From positions 21,986 to 85,985 of the forward strand of contig MPUH01000191.1 of the NCBI GenBank assembly GCA_001970955.1: a DNA stretch of 64,000 nucleotides, written 5' to 3'. The DNA is from Stentor coeruleus. Lineage: Eukaryota > Ciliophora > Heterotrichea > Heterotrichida > Stentoridae. Both the position numbers and the translations under genes were made by a program. Positions 10,000-19,232 of this stretch are shown here, one piece after another (position 1 is the first letter of the stretch; every line of letters begins with the position of its first letter). The notes below the pieces were generated by a model. The model searched no databases. It had not been told where the DNA came from and worked only from the letters and a program-made list of their open reading frames with translations.

Positions 10000-11161
10000 A
10001 TTTGTTAATTCTTATGAATTAGTTTTAATTGTGATATTTATTAGGATCAAGAAAGATTATTTGATTAGGATAATAAATTGACATGTTGTGAAAAGAAAAT
10101 GGGATTTTTTATTAAGGAAATGTATAAGGATGGGAATGATATGTTGGATAATGGAAGGTTTAATAGGTTTTGTGGTAGAGGTAAAGTTGTTGATAAGGAA
10201 ATAAGTTTTTAAGGGATTTTGGGTATGTTTAGAAAAGAGATGAGTATAGTTGAGGGTGTTTTAGTTTTTATTTCTTAGTTTATATAAATAAGATGCTTGT
10301 ATTTAGGTATTTTTTATTAAGTATTAGAGAATTAGAACTTTTAAAAATAGGTTTTTATATTGAAATGGTTATTTTTTTATTGTGCTACAAGTGGAGTTTG
10401 TTTATTAGTAGTGAAATATATAATTTTTATTTTAATTTCTGTTTGAAAGCCATTTTGGCACTGCTATAAAAGCTATTTTGATATTAATGTTGGCTTTTTT
10501 ACTTCTAGTCATAGATTTTTTGCTATCAATGTCAGTTTTAATATAATCATTTATGTTTATTTTACCTTTGGGGTTTATTTCAGAATAATTTTTATTCTTT
10601 AAATTTATTCTGATATAAAGTTTGAAATCTATCAAATTTCTTAAGTTCTATTGTAATCCCTTCTTCAGAATCTATATCAATATGATTTTCCTTATTATTT
10701 CCAGTATTACTGTCAATCTCATCATCAAAATCATAATTAATTTGGTTAGAAAATCATACTTTAAAAACTTATAAGACTAAGTCAAAGTTTGAATAGGATG
10801 AGGTGTAGTAGGCTTTTTGATTTTGAGGTCTAAGATTATTTTTAGACTTTTAAATATGATTTAAATTCAATTTAAACAACATAAAAGAGCATGAGTTAGT
10901 TGATAAAGTTCTAAGTTAGTTCAATTTTAATTCAATATAAAAAATATTTTTCTTCATGTCTTATTATAATCATTTACAAATCATTGTAACATTGATAATG
11001 TTTTTCAAAGTATTTTACATATATAAACTCTCATTCAATAATCTTTATTTAAGATTTACAAATCAAAAGTTTTCATAAAAACTATTCTTATGCAATAAAA
11101 TTTCCATAACAATATCTACATGTAAATTAGTAAATTACATATAAAAAGCAATTAATAATTA
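10000..11161. other. Intergenic with a possible decayed gene
   Basis: 10000-10400 is G-rich and lacks a gene. 10432-10750 on the minus strand holds a broken coding-like stretch (separate entry). 10760-11161 is AT-rich, with C-richer sequence toward the next start. No RNA gene seen. Confidence 0.5.
10432..10750 (-). pseudogene. Possible gene relic, frameshifted
   Basis: Reading leftward from about 10750, one frame gives an acidic stretch (DFDDEIDSNTGNNKENHID...) that runs into a stop. The adjacent frame takes over near 10620 with a basic stretch (INPKGKININDYIKTDID...) and ends in AVPKWLSNRN at 10432. One indel would connect them. No ATG is clear at the start. It may be a dead gene or a gene with an unrecognised intron; no family is recognised. 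Confidence 0.3.
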
Positions 11162-13811
11162 ATGGAATGTATAGATGCTTTAATATTACTAGAAGAAGTT
11201 CTATGTGATATGATACATGATCCTAAAGTGTATGCTTCTAAGATTTTAACTCTTCACTTAATGTTGACAAGCAGTTCGCATTTTGTTGTTATAGCAGCTG
11301 GGATGGTCTCAACAAAACTAAAAAATCGAGGGGCGATTAGTAATAGAAATTATGTCAAGTTTCAAAAATACATTCAGAATATAATTTCAGGAAATGTGCC
11401 AAAAACTTTAAAACTGACACATAGTTGCTGTTATGCTAAAGATTTGGCCCAACCCATCAATTTCTTTCAGAGTCGTATGGAAAAAAAAATTAAAAAGAGA
11501 CTTATTCGGGTTTTATGTATTGGGAATTCTAATCATTTTCTTATAAAATGCTTGAATTTCTNGTCAATTTCTTTCAGAGTCGTATGGAAAAAAAAATTAA
11601 AAAAAGACTTATTCGGGTTTTATGTATTGGGAATTCTAATCATTTTCTTATAAAATGCTTGAATTTCTNCGAGGGGCGATTAGTAATAGAAATTATGTCA
11701 AGTTTCAAAAATACATTCAGAATATAATTTCAGGAAATGTGCCAAAAACTTTAAAACTGACACATAGTTGCTGTTATGCTAAAGATTTGGCCCAACCCGT
11801 CAATTTCTTTCAGAGTCGTATGGAAAAAAAAATTAAAAAAAGACTTATTCGGGTTTTATGTATTGGGAATTCTAATCATTTTCTTATAAAATGCTTGAAT
11901 TTCTTAAAGTGGAAGTATAATACATTAAAACTCCATCAAAATAAAAAAAATGTTTATATCTATAGACCCTCAAAGCAAAAACTCAGAACATCAACAAGAA
12001 AAAATGATCAAAAATCCCGACTCCTTCTAAAAATAATAAAAGCAAGCTCAATACATTATCTTTCCCTAAAAAAAAGCATACTAACAAAATTTCGTTATCT
12101 TTGTCTTCAAGTCACTCCAATACAAAAACTATTATATAAAAATATTTTCAAGGAAAAAAGAAAAATGCTATTCAAAAGTCGAACACTGCGAAGAAGTCAA
12201 TCAAGTGATCATTCTCTTTTTAGTTCTTCAAAGATTAAACTCTTAAAATCAATAATGAAAAAACTGTTAATCCAAGCAAGTATCAGACATCATTATATAA
12301 ATCTTATGTTCTTTCGTCAATGGGCAAATATGAAAATCTCTTCAAAGATCATCGAATCAGAAGAAAATTTACAATTAAAATCACACGATGTGACAATCCC
12401 TCATGATTCCATAATCCAAAACTTAGACTCAGAAGCTGATGATACAATGGAAACAATTTTCAGTAGAACAATACATTTAAAAGGTATCCCAAGGCCGACA
12501 AGGAAAAAACTTCTTCGTTCATCAAGAAGGATAAAAAATGATCATATAATCCAATTAGAAGAGATAGCAAAATACATGCAAAAATTGTCAATTGCCAAGA
12601 AAAAAATCCCACGACGATTTCTGAAGATTTGGGCTGTAAAAGCAAAGAAACTTGAAAAAACTAGAGAAATGTGCAGAAATGTTATATATGGGCTTATAAG
12701 AAAAAGGAATCTAAACAGAAAAATGCTTAGAAATGCTTTAAAAGCTCTAAAAGAAGTGAATAAAAAACAGAAATTTGATGAAGAAAATGAGGGCTTGGGC
12801 ATTTTGGCTAATAAAGCTTTTGAAGTGAAAAATGCGAAAAAAATCATTGTTATGTTGTGGAAGGAAAAAGTTAAAAAAGGTCTTAATATTAAAGCATTTA
12901 AACTTGCAGTGATGACTATGATGAAATTAAGAAAAGCTGTTGTGCATCCTTGGGTAAAAGTATGGAAAAAAGTGATTTTAGATGAAATCGATAAGAAAAA
13001 AAAATATTTGTTGATAGAAAAACTTCTAAACAAAGTCTTGGCTAAATCGGTACAAAATGTTATTAAAATGATAAAATCTGATGAAGAATTCAATATAAAA
13101 CGTAATGAAAAGCTCATGAAAATCATTGGGAAAAAACATCAGATAAATGTTGAAATGCTTAGTCTTGGATTTAATATGATTGCTGAGAATTTTAATGACT
13201 ATAAAAAAGAAAAGTTGTACAAGGTAGAAAAAATGCTTGAGAAAATTGTAGATGGTTTTACTGAAAACACAAAAAATATATTCAAACATATCAGAAGGGA
13301 GAAAAAATACTTTGCCATAAAGAAGAAAAATAATAAATTAAGAAAGTTGAGAAGTAGTGCAAGACATACTCCTAATATAAGTATGGTAAAAAAAGATAAA
13401 CCATCAGATGTATCTCCTATTTTTATCAGGAATGAAAGTGCTGAATCTTTTGGATTCACAGAAATTGCACCCCTACCAAAAGATAATCCCAACTTGCAAA
13501 AAGCTATAGAGTTTTTAGAGTCAAACTACAAATCTGCAAAACTTCGAAGGCTATCTTTTGTTATATCCTGCTTTAAAATAATCTCTGAATCCTTCAAAGA
13601 CTCTAACAAAAAGCATACAAAAAATATCAAATCTTCTAACCACATCTTCCACAATCATAAAATCAGATATCGTATATCAATAAACAATAATGAATTCATC
13701 CCATCAAATTTAAATGAAATATACCCCAAGAATCATCTCTTATTAGAACATAATAACTTGGAACATCTTGATGAAAATATTATCGACACCCCTGGATGTT
13801 TTGTCTGGTAA
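11162..13811 (+). CDS. Large basic protein with Sfi1-like W repeats
   Basis: The locus is interrupted by two single-N joins (11562, 11669) around a duplicated segment. Fusing base 11561 to 11905 removes the duplicate, keeps the frame and gives about 768 residues. The protein is Lys-rich and helical, with recurrent short helices centred on W: MFFRQWANMK, RFLKIWAVKAKKLEK, IVMLWKEKVKKG, HPWVKVWKKVILDE. Sfi1-type centrin-binding repeats look like this, and centrin/Sfi1-like filaments are known in ciliate cortex and contractile fibres. Assignment is by motif appearance only. It ends in GCFVW; Trp is not an accepted CaaX terminus. C-rich 5' flank; convergent with the CCDC34-like gene. Confidence 0.65.
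11331..11904. repeat. Triplicated contig ends around N11562 and N11669
   Basis: Segment 11331-11561 recurs as 11563-11668 (partial) and 11670-11904 (full), separated by single N bases. Copies differ at a few bases (CCCAT versus CCCGT; AAAAAGAG versus AAAAAAAG), as expected for haplotype variants. Collapsing them restores one reading frame, which supports an assembly artefact. Confidence 0.85.
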
Positions 13812-13895
13812 TCCAACTTTAAATCCTTTCATAATCTTATCTAATAAAAAAAAAAAAAAACCAAGGCTGTGTTTATAATAAGTAATTATACAATA

Positions 13896-14648
13896 CTAAT
13901 AATCATCAAAAGGACTTGTTGAAAACTTAGAATTTTTCGAATAAATTGAGTTTTGGCATTTATTATATTTGTTTGGGGAATATGCCAAAAGTAAAGGACT
14001 ATGCGAAATAGGCCTCTCATCTGAATTCTGTTGTGTTGATCTTTTTATTGACAATTTCGACAGCCTTTCTAATCTTTGTTTCCTTTCTAAAGACTTTCTT
14101 GTTTCTTTTTCATAACATTTTTGTTTTTCTTTTTCTATACAATCAATTTTATCCCTTTCTTCTTTTACCCTCCTGTGCTTTTTCTCGCTACGTTCTTTGG
14201 CTAAACTGATTTTCAACCATTCTTTATAAGACATCCCATTTTGTCTATGTTTCATTCTAAGAGAATATTCATCAAGTAATTGTTGTTTATGTTCTTGTTT
14301 AGCTTGATGAGTTTTATATTTCATCCAGTTTTCAAATGAATATCTTTGATCAGGTTCAACGGACATAGGTCTTCTACTTTCAGGGCTTTTATGATCTAAG
14401 CTTTCTTTTGTATTAAATGAAGCATTTTGGTCATCTTTTCTAGGGTCTTTATGATGTTTTAAGGCACGGAAGTATTCTTCATCAGCTATTTTCTTACCGA
14501 TAAATCTTTGTTTTTTTAAGTCCTATTTGAAAATTACGATGAAACAGTAGTTGATTGGTTTGGAAGCTGAGGCCATGAGCTTTACAGAAACGGTTGATTT
14601 TTTAACTTTTGGACTTTGCTCTCTGGTGTTATCATGAATGTTTTTCAT
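13896..14648 (-). CDS. CCDC34-like coiled-coil protein
   Basis: Two exons: 14648-14538 and 14522-13896, giving 245 residues once the 15-nt intron is removed. Exon 1 encodes MKNIHDNTREQSPKVKK...; exon 2 continues DLKKQRFIGKKIADEEYFRA. The central region has repeated F/Y-x-x-W-[ML]-K units (SFENWMKYKTHQAKQEHK, SYKEWLKISLAKERSEKK) followed by a long charged helix, the pattern of the CCDC34 domain. Mammalian CCDC34 is a cilium/flagellum protein. The Ser/Asn-rich tail ends in FDDY. Family assignment is by pattern; the ciliary role is inferred. Confidence 0.72.
14523..14537 (-). other. 15-nt intron
   Basis: On the minus strand this reads GTAATTTTCAAATAG with an in-frame TAG. Its removal joins CFI to DLKKQR and connects an ATG-started exon to the long CCDC34-like exon. 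Confidence 0.88.
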
Positions 14649-15295
14649 TAGTTATAAATAAATTATATGTGAGAAAGGAATATGAAAAATGAAAACTGGG
14701 TGTTAAGCTTTTGAAGTGATTAAGTTTGATTAATGGGTAAATTTTTAGGGTGTTAGGCATAGAGTGAATAAAAAATTTAGGCTTAGATCAGAGTTTTTTT
14801 TTGAGGGAATTGTTGATGACAAAATTTTGATGAAAAAAATTGAAATGTTTGGTTAAGGTGTGAATTTTGTTTAGGATTTAAATAATTTTTAACTTTTCAA
14901 GAGTATGATTCATGGTTGATATAATTAGAAATATGCTTTATTTTTTAAGGGATGACTATTTAAGTGAAAATTATGATTTAGTTGTGTTACTAATATAGTG
15001 ATTTTAGTTTATAATAAGCCATAAAATCTTATTCTTAAAAACATAATTTTACGTCTAAAAAACCATACAATTCCTATAACAACTTTCACATTAAATTCTT
15101 CATCCAACATTTTACTCAATCTTCATAATAAACATATTTTTCCATTTCCATACAATTTCTAGAATCATAATATCGCCTTAACACCCATAAGTCAACCTTA
15201 ACCTTAAATATATTTTCATAAAATACAATTTCCCTTATCAATAATCATACCATCTCTTCCATACTTATCTTTTAATCACTATCAAAATGTTATAA
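14649..15295. other. Intergenic, divergent pair
   Basis: No gene seen. G-rich to about 15000, C-rich from about 15040 to the next ATG; a clear example of the skew switch. Confidence 0.65.
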
Positions 15296-16480
15296 ATGTT
15301 TTTTTTCAGAGCAAGGTTATTGAAAACTCATAATTTTATTTACCCAAAAAACCCTTTCGCTATTATTCGCTACTACACGCCTTATGAGTTTTCCTTTAAC
15401 TATCTGAAAAAATCTAGCAACTATGATTCATTCAATTTGCAAAAACTAATCAAAGCCCTTTATATCCTTAAATCAAGTTCAAAAGACGTAAAAATTAAAG
15501 AAAAGATTATTAACGACGAAATACTTCAAAACAATTTCATTTTGTTTAACAAGCTTATCAAATCTGCGGATGCTGATTCGGGCTGTAACATAATTAATTG
15601 CCTTGGAAGATTAAGGTATGCAAATGAAGAGTTCTGGGAATATGTTGAAAAAGATTTCATATTGAAGGCAAAAGATTTTAATGACAAAGAATTAGTTTGT
15701 TTTATAACTGGATATGGACAAACCCGTAGAGGAAAAGATCATGTTTATAAAATCATTGAAGACACAATTATGAAATGGATATGGGATGATATTATTATAG
15801 ATTCTAATTCAGCATCTTCAATTTATTCAGCATTTTTGTTTATAGAAAAAGGCAGCTTTATATTGAGGAAGTATTTGGAAAAAATGATTATTAATGATAT
15901 CGAAAATATTTCAGCTGCCTACCTGACACACTTGTTTTTTAATCTAAGGAAAAGTGAAGATATTGATACTAAATTTTTAAATGCTATACTCAATAAGTAT
16001 ATCAAATTAAATCGTTTTTTCAATGCAGATGGAGTTACTGATACATTGATTATGGCTGTCAATAATAAATCAAGCCTTCAACTTATAAATCAACTTGAAG
16101 AACTAGTTCTACCAATTTTTAATGAACTTAGCATTTATAACATAGGAAGACTTGTTTTAAGCTACTGCAAAATGTTTCCGAATTCTATTGAAATGAAAAA
16201 AGACAGAAAATATGATTTTACAGTTTGTTTAGTAAAGTTGTTTATGCCCAAACGTGTAGAACTATATGATAATGAAACTCTTTTAATCAAGAATAATTTT
16301 TTACTTATGATTTTTTGGGCTTTGTCAAAATGTGACCTGAGTGAATATTGCAAAGAACTTGAAGCTTTTATTGAAGTTTATCCAACCTTAGAAGAAATAC
16401 AACAAATTAATTCTTATATGCTTGAAGACATAAAAAAGTATTTAGAAAAGAAAAAAAATATGAATAATATTAAATCTTAG
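15296..16480 (+). CDS. Probable mitochondrial helical-repeat protein
   Basis: 394 residues. The N-terminus (MFFFRARLLKTHNFIYPKNPFAIIRYY) is rich in Arg and hydrophobic residues and free of acidic ones, as in a mitochondrial targeting peptide. The remainder is all-helical with irregular repeated units (IINCLGRLRYANEEFWEYV, LVCFITGYGQTRRGKDHVYK, ISAAYLTHLFFNLRKSEDID), resembling octo/heptatricopeptide-like RNA-binding proteins of protist mitochondria. A C-terminal RAP domain is not evident. A role in mitochondrial RNA metabolism is inferred from type only. Confidence 0.6.
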   Translation: MFFFRARLLKTHNFIYPKNPFAIIRYYTPYEFSFNYLKKSSNYDSFNLQKLIKALYILKSSSKDVKIKEKIINDEILQNNFILFNKLIKSADADSGCNIINCLGRLRYANEEFWEYVEKDFILKAKDFNDKELVCFITGYGQTRRGKDHVYKIIEDTIMKWIWDDIIIDSNSASSIYSAFLFIEKGSFILRKYLEKMIINDIENISAAYLTHLFFNLRKSEDIDTKFLNAILNKYIKLNRFFNADGVTDTLIMAVNNKSSLQLINQLEELVLPIFNELSIYNIGRLVLSYCKMFPNSIEMKKDRKYDFTVCLVKLFMPKRVELYDNETLLIKNNFLLMIFWALSKCDLSEYCKELEAFIEVYPTLEEIQQINSYMLEDIKKYLEKKKNMNNIKS

Positions 16481-16950
16481 ATCAAGTAAAATAGCATAGG
16501 AAAATTATTTTTTATGTGAATAATAGATGAATAAAGATTACTTTTAAGATTTTATTTGGTTTTTTTATTTATGTATAAAGTTGCCAATTTATTGTTTTAG
16601 TTGATTTTTTTATTGGCTTGCTTGTTATTTATTTCTTGGGATATCTTGTAACTGGTATGATATTGTAAATTATAATTTTAATAAGCTAGGATTTTAGAAT
16701 AAGATAGAATAAAATATATTTATAATACTTTAAAGATCAGTGTATCTAGTAAATATAAAAGGCTTTTGTATAATTGTATGAAATTAAATCCTCTGTTCAT
16801 ACAAACATATCATTTATTTCAAATTTACAGGTCTTAATTCTAATAAACACTTTTTCTAAGACCTTTCCTTTATGTAATTCATCTTACTACATCATATCTC
16901 TAACTAGATTTTCAAAATTAACCATATTGCTAATGCCAAATATAATTATC
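16481..16950. other. Intergenic, co-directional pair
   Basis: Open reading frame continues upstream of the Alba start to about 16774, but its sequence is pyrimidine-rich and not protein-like, so I treat it as 5' flank. 16500-16700 is G-richer 3' flank of the preceding gene. No other element seen. Confidence 0.5.
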
Positions 16951-17982
16951 ATGGCGGGTAAAGAAGTGACTATATCTAGTTATCAAAGTTTAACCAAAGC
17001 AATATCTGAAGTTAGTTCTTTACTTGAAACACATAAAGAAGCAACAATCACAGCAATTAACCTGGCGATCCCAACAGCAGTGAATTTAGTTGAAATTCTC
17101 AAGCATAGAATCAAAGGTCTTTACCAGCAAAACTCATTCGAGAAAGTAAAAAACTCAAACAAAACCCGGGTGATTCTAAAACTCAGTCTAAACCCATTAG
17201 ACAGTTCTCATCCAGGATACCAGCTTCCAATAGACTCTTCTCAAGTTAATGAAAAGTCTTTCTCAGAACTTAAAAAGCTTCCAAATCCTATAAAAAACAA
17301 GCCCCAAAGCCAGAAAACTGATAAGATTCCAGAAAAAACTAATGAGGCAAAAGGGAAAAAAATAGGGACAAAAGCGAAAGTCCAAAAAACTGATGAAAAA
17401 ACCCAAAAAAAACCTTCTGAAGAGTTGGAAAATATACAAAAAAGAGCCTTTCGTGGAGGGAGATATCGTGGCGGAAGGGCTCGTGGAGGTAGAATAATCA
17501 GTAGGAATACTAGAAGAAAATTAGAGCCAGGTATGGAAAAGTACAAGCTTATCAGAGATCGTCAGGAAAGTCTAAAAAATGATAATGAGGTTTTTGTTTC
17601 TACTATTGGCAATCCTTCTATTGCTATAAAAAATGTACTTTTGATGTTTAAGCAAAAAGGGATAAAGGAAGTTGTTGTTAAAGCTATGGGAAATGCAGTA
17701 CCAAGAGCTATATATGTAGTCGAAGAAATCAAGAGAAAAGAACTAGGGCTGCATCAACAGAACGTTTTTGCTAAGACGATTTTTAAAGATCATTATAAAC
17801 CTACTGAAGAAGGACTTAATGATGTGTATAAGGATAGAACCATTAACGGGATTGAAATTCTCTTAAGCAAATCTCCTTTAGATACTACTCACCCNTTAGA
17901 TACTACTCACCCAGGTTACCAAGCTCCCCTTCCTCAAAAAGAAATCTCAAGCCTAACAATCCCCGAAGTCGAAAACCTCTAA
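16951..17982 (+). CDS. Tandem Alba-domain RNA/DNA-binding protein with RGG linker
   Basis: Start chosen at ATGGCGGGT (16951); an in-frame ATG at 16933 would add six residues. Two Alba folds are visible: residues about 3-90 (AISEVSSLLETHKEATITAI... ending NPLDSSHPGYQ) and about 205-330 (NPSIAIKNVLLMFKQKGIKE... ending SPLDTTHPGYQ). Between them is a basic linker with an RGG box (FRGGRYRGGRARGGR, near residue 168). Eukaryotic Alba proteins of the Rpp20/Rpp25 or Mdp2 type bind RNA, including RNase P/MRP and mRNPs. N17895 duplicates 17 bases and inserts six spurious codons in frame; the true length is about 337 residues. Convergent with the next gene, 30 nt between stops. Confidence 0.88.
   Translation: MAGKEVTISSYQSLTKAISEVSSLLETHKEATITAINLAIPTAVNLVEILKHRIKGLYQQNSFEKVKNSNKTRVILKLSLNPLDSSHPGYQLPIDSSQVNEKSFSELKKLPNPIKNKPQSQKTDKIPEKTNEAKGKKIGTKAKVQKTDEKTQKKPSEELENIQKRAFRGGRYRGGRARGGRIISRNTRRKLEPGMEKYKLIRDRQESLKNDNEVFVSTIGNPSIAIKNVLLMFKQKGIKEVVVKAMGNAVPRAIYVVEEIKRKELGLHQQNVFAKTIFKDHYKPTEEGLNDVYKDRTINGIEILLSKSPLDTTHXLDTTHPGYQAPLPQKEISSLTIPEVENL
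17878..17912. repeat. 17-base duplication around N17895
   Basis: TTAGATACTACTCACCC stands on both sides of N17895 inside the second Alba domain. It adds six codons to the reading frame and is best seen as an assembly join. Confidence 0.85.
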
Positions 17983-18012
17983 TTAATGTACCATTTTCTT
18001 AACCTTAAACTC

Positions 18013-19203
18013 CTACAATTCTCTTATATAATAAAAATCCACAATCGGACCACAAAGTATATCGGTCCTATTACTCTCATCATCCTTAACAAAAATCGTA
18101 TTCGCAAACTGAAACCTCGTATCATCCCTTCCTTTTGCACTAACCAACGAATCTACACACTTAAAAGTTTTCGCCCCAGAAATCTTCAAATATAACGAAT
18201 AATATTCATCAGGATAAATTTTAACCGTAGCTTCTAAAGGTACTCTACAAACACCAGCAGTAAAATCTACAACAATCTTAAACACTTTAGAATGTAAATA
18301 AACTACTTCACTTCTTGTTGTTTGACCTCTTAATATTTTTATCTCATTAATTGTCGTCTCTTTATCTAGTTTATAAGGTGTACATACACCAATAGCACAA
18401 AGATAGATTTCTTTATCAACTTTAAAACTTAATGCATCTATTCTTCCTGAATATTTCCAATTAAGTGCTTTAACATTACGACTTCTTCTTACTAGATATT
18501 CTTGTCGATTTGGATTAAAAATCCCAATGTTTCCAAGTTTGTTAAAATTACTCCATATCCATTCATCATCAACTAAAACTTCAACTTTATAGCTTGTTTG
18601 TAGATTATCATCTTGTTGGTTGCACATTTTTTGGAATAAAGAATTGATTTTTTCTAAGTAAAATTGTTCTTCGTTTTCGACGTTTTCTCGCATTTTGCCA
18701 AAGGTTTGCCGGATTAGTTGACGGTTTTCTTCGTAGGACTCACGCCATTCTTTGAGCATTGCCTCACTTTTTTCTTTGCGTTTACGGCATTCTTCCATAC
18801 GGAAAAGATAAGCGGAACGGATTTGGTCGAGATGCTGATTGATTAGGTTAGGAAGTTCGGGGTCGTTGAGGTTGAGCAGGCCGTGATTGCTGTGGTGTAC
18901 AACACAAGTGATGCAGATTGGGTACTTGCACACTTTGCAGTAGAAAAGCAGATCATTGTGATTGCACATAGACAAATCACTAGGATTAAGCTGAGCCTGA
19001 ATCTGATACACTAAAATATTCTTTGGTAGTTCCGACAAAGTCCTAACCTCTGTATATCTACAATGTGGGCATTTTAAAGGTTCTGGCAACAGCAGTAAGC
19101 AAGCTTTACAAAATGTATGCCCACAACTGACTAACAACGGCACTCTATCTTCTTTATCATACTCTTCAAAGCACACTGAACAGTAAGTCAAGCTTTCAAC
19201 CAT
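18013..19203 (-). CDS. RING / B-box / PHR-domain protein (TRIM-like E3 ligase)
   Basis: 396 residues from ATG 19203; an upstream in-frame ATG at 19236 overlaps the preceding stop and is unlikely. The RING finger (residues about 8-46) has CSVC, CGHTFCKAC and CPHC. A B-box follows (about 80-120: CNHNDLLFYCKVC, CITCVVHHSNH), then a coiled coil (about 125-200). The C-terminal 150 residues form a PHR-type beta-sandwich (IGVCTPY..., EIKILRG, FTAGVCRVPLEATVKI, GPIVDFYYIREL) as in PAM/Highwire/RPM-1 and BTBD proteins. Ubiquitin ligase activity is inferred from the intact RING; substrate unknown. Only 29 nt separate its ATG from the kinase stop on the same strand. Confidence 0.88.
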   Translation of the reverse strand: MVESLTYCSVCFEEYDKEDRVPLLVSCGHTFCKACLLLLPEPLKCPHCRYTEVRTLSELPKNILVYQIQAQLNPSDLSMCNHNDLLFYCKVCKYPICITCVVHHSNHGLLNLNDPELPNLINQHLDQIRSAYLFRMEECRKRKEKSEAMLKEWRESYEENRQLIRQTFGKMRENVENEEQFYLEKINSLFQKMCNQQDDNLQTSYKVEVLVDDEWIWSNFNKLGNIGIFNPNRQEYLVRRSRNVKALNWKYSGRIDALSFKVDKEIYLCAIGVCTPYKLDKETTINEIKILRGQTTRSEVVYLHSKVFKIVVDFTAGVCRVPLEATVKIYPDEYYSLYLKISGAKTFKCVDSLVSAKGRDDTRFQFANTIFVKDDESNRTDILCGPIVDFYYIREL

Positions 19204-19232
19204 TATAAAAACTAATAATTTTTTAACAGCTA

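Noticed and set aside
11331-11904. Real internal tandem repeat in the large helical protein
   Set aside because: Copies are separated by single N bases and removing them restores the frame; the same pattern recurs at ten places.
12460-13492. Several long minus-strand frames rich in Phe and Ile
   Set aside because: They are shadows of the Lys-rich plus-strand gene (AAA/AAG read as TTT/CTT).
13788-13811. C-terminal GCFVW of the Sfi1-like protein as a CaaX box
   Set aside because: Trp is not an accepted X residue and the protein is otherwise unlike the small CaaX proteins.
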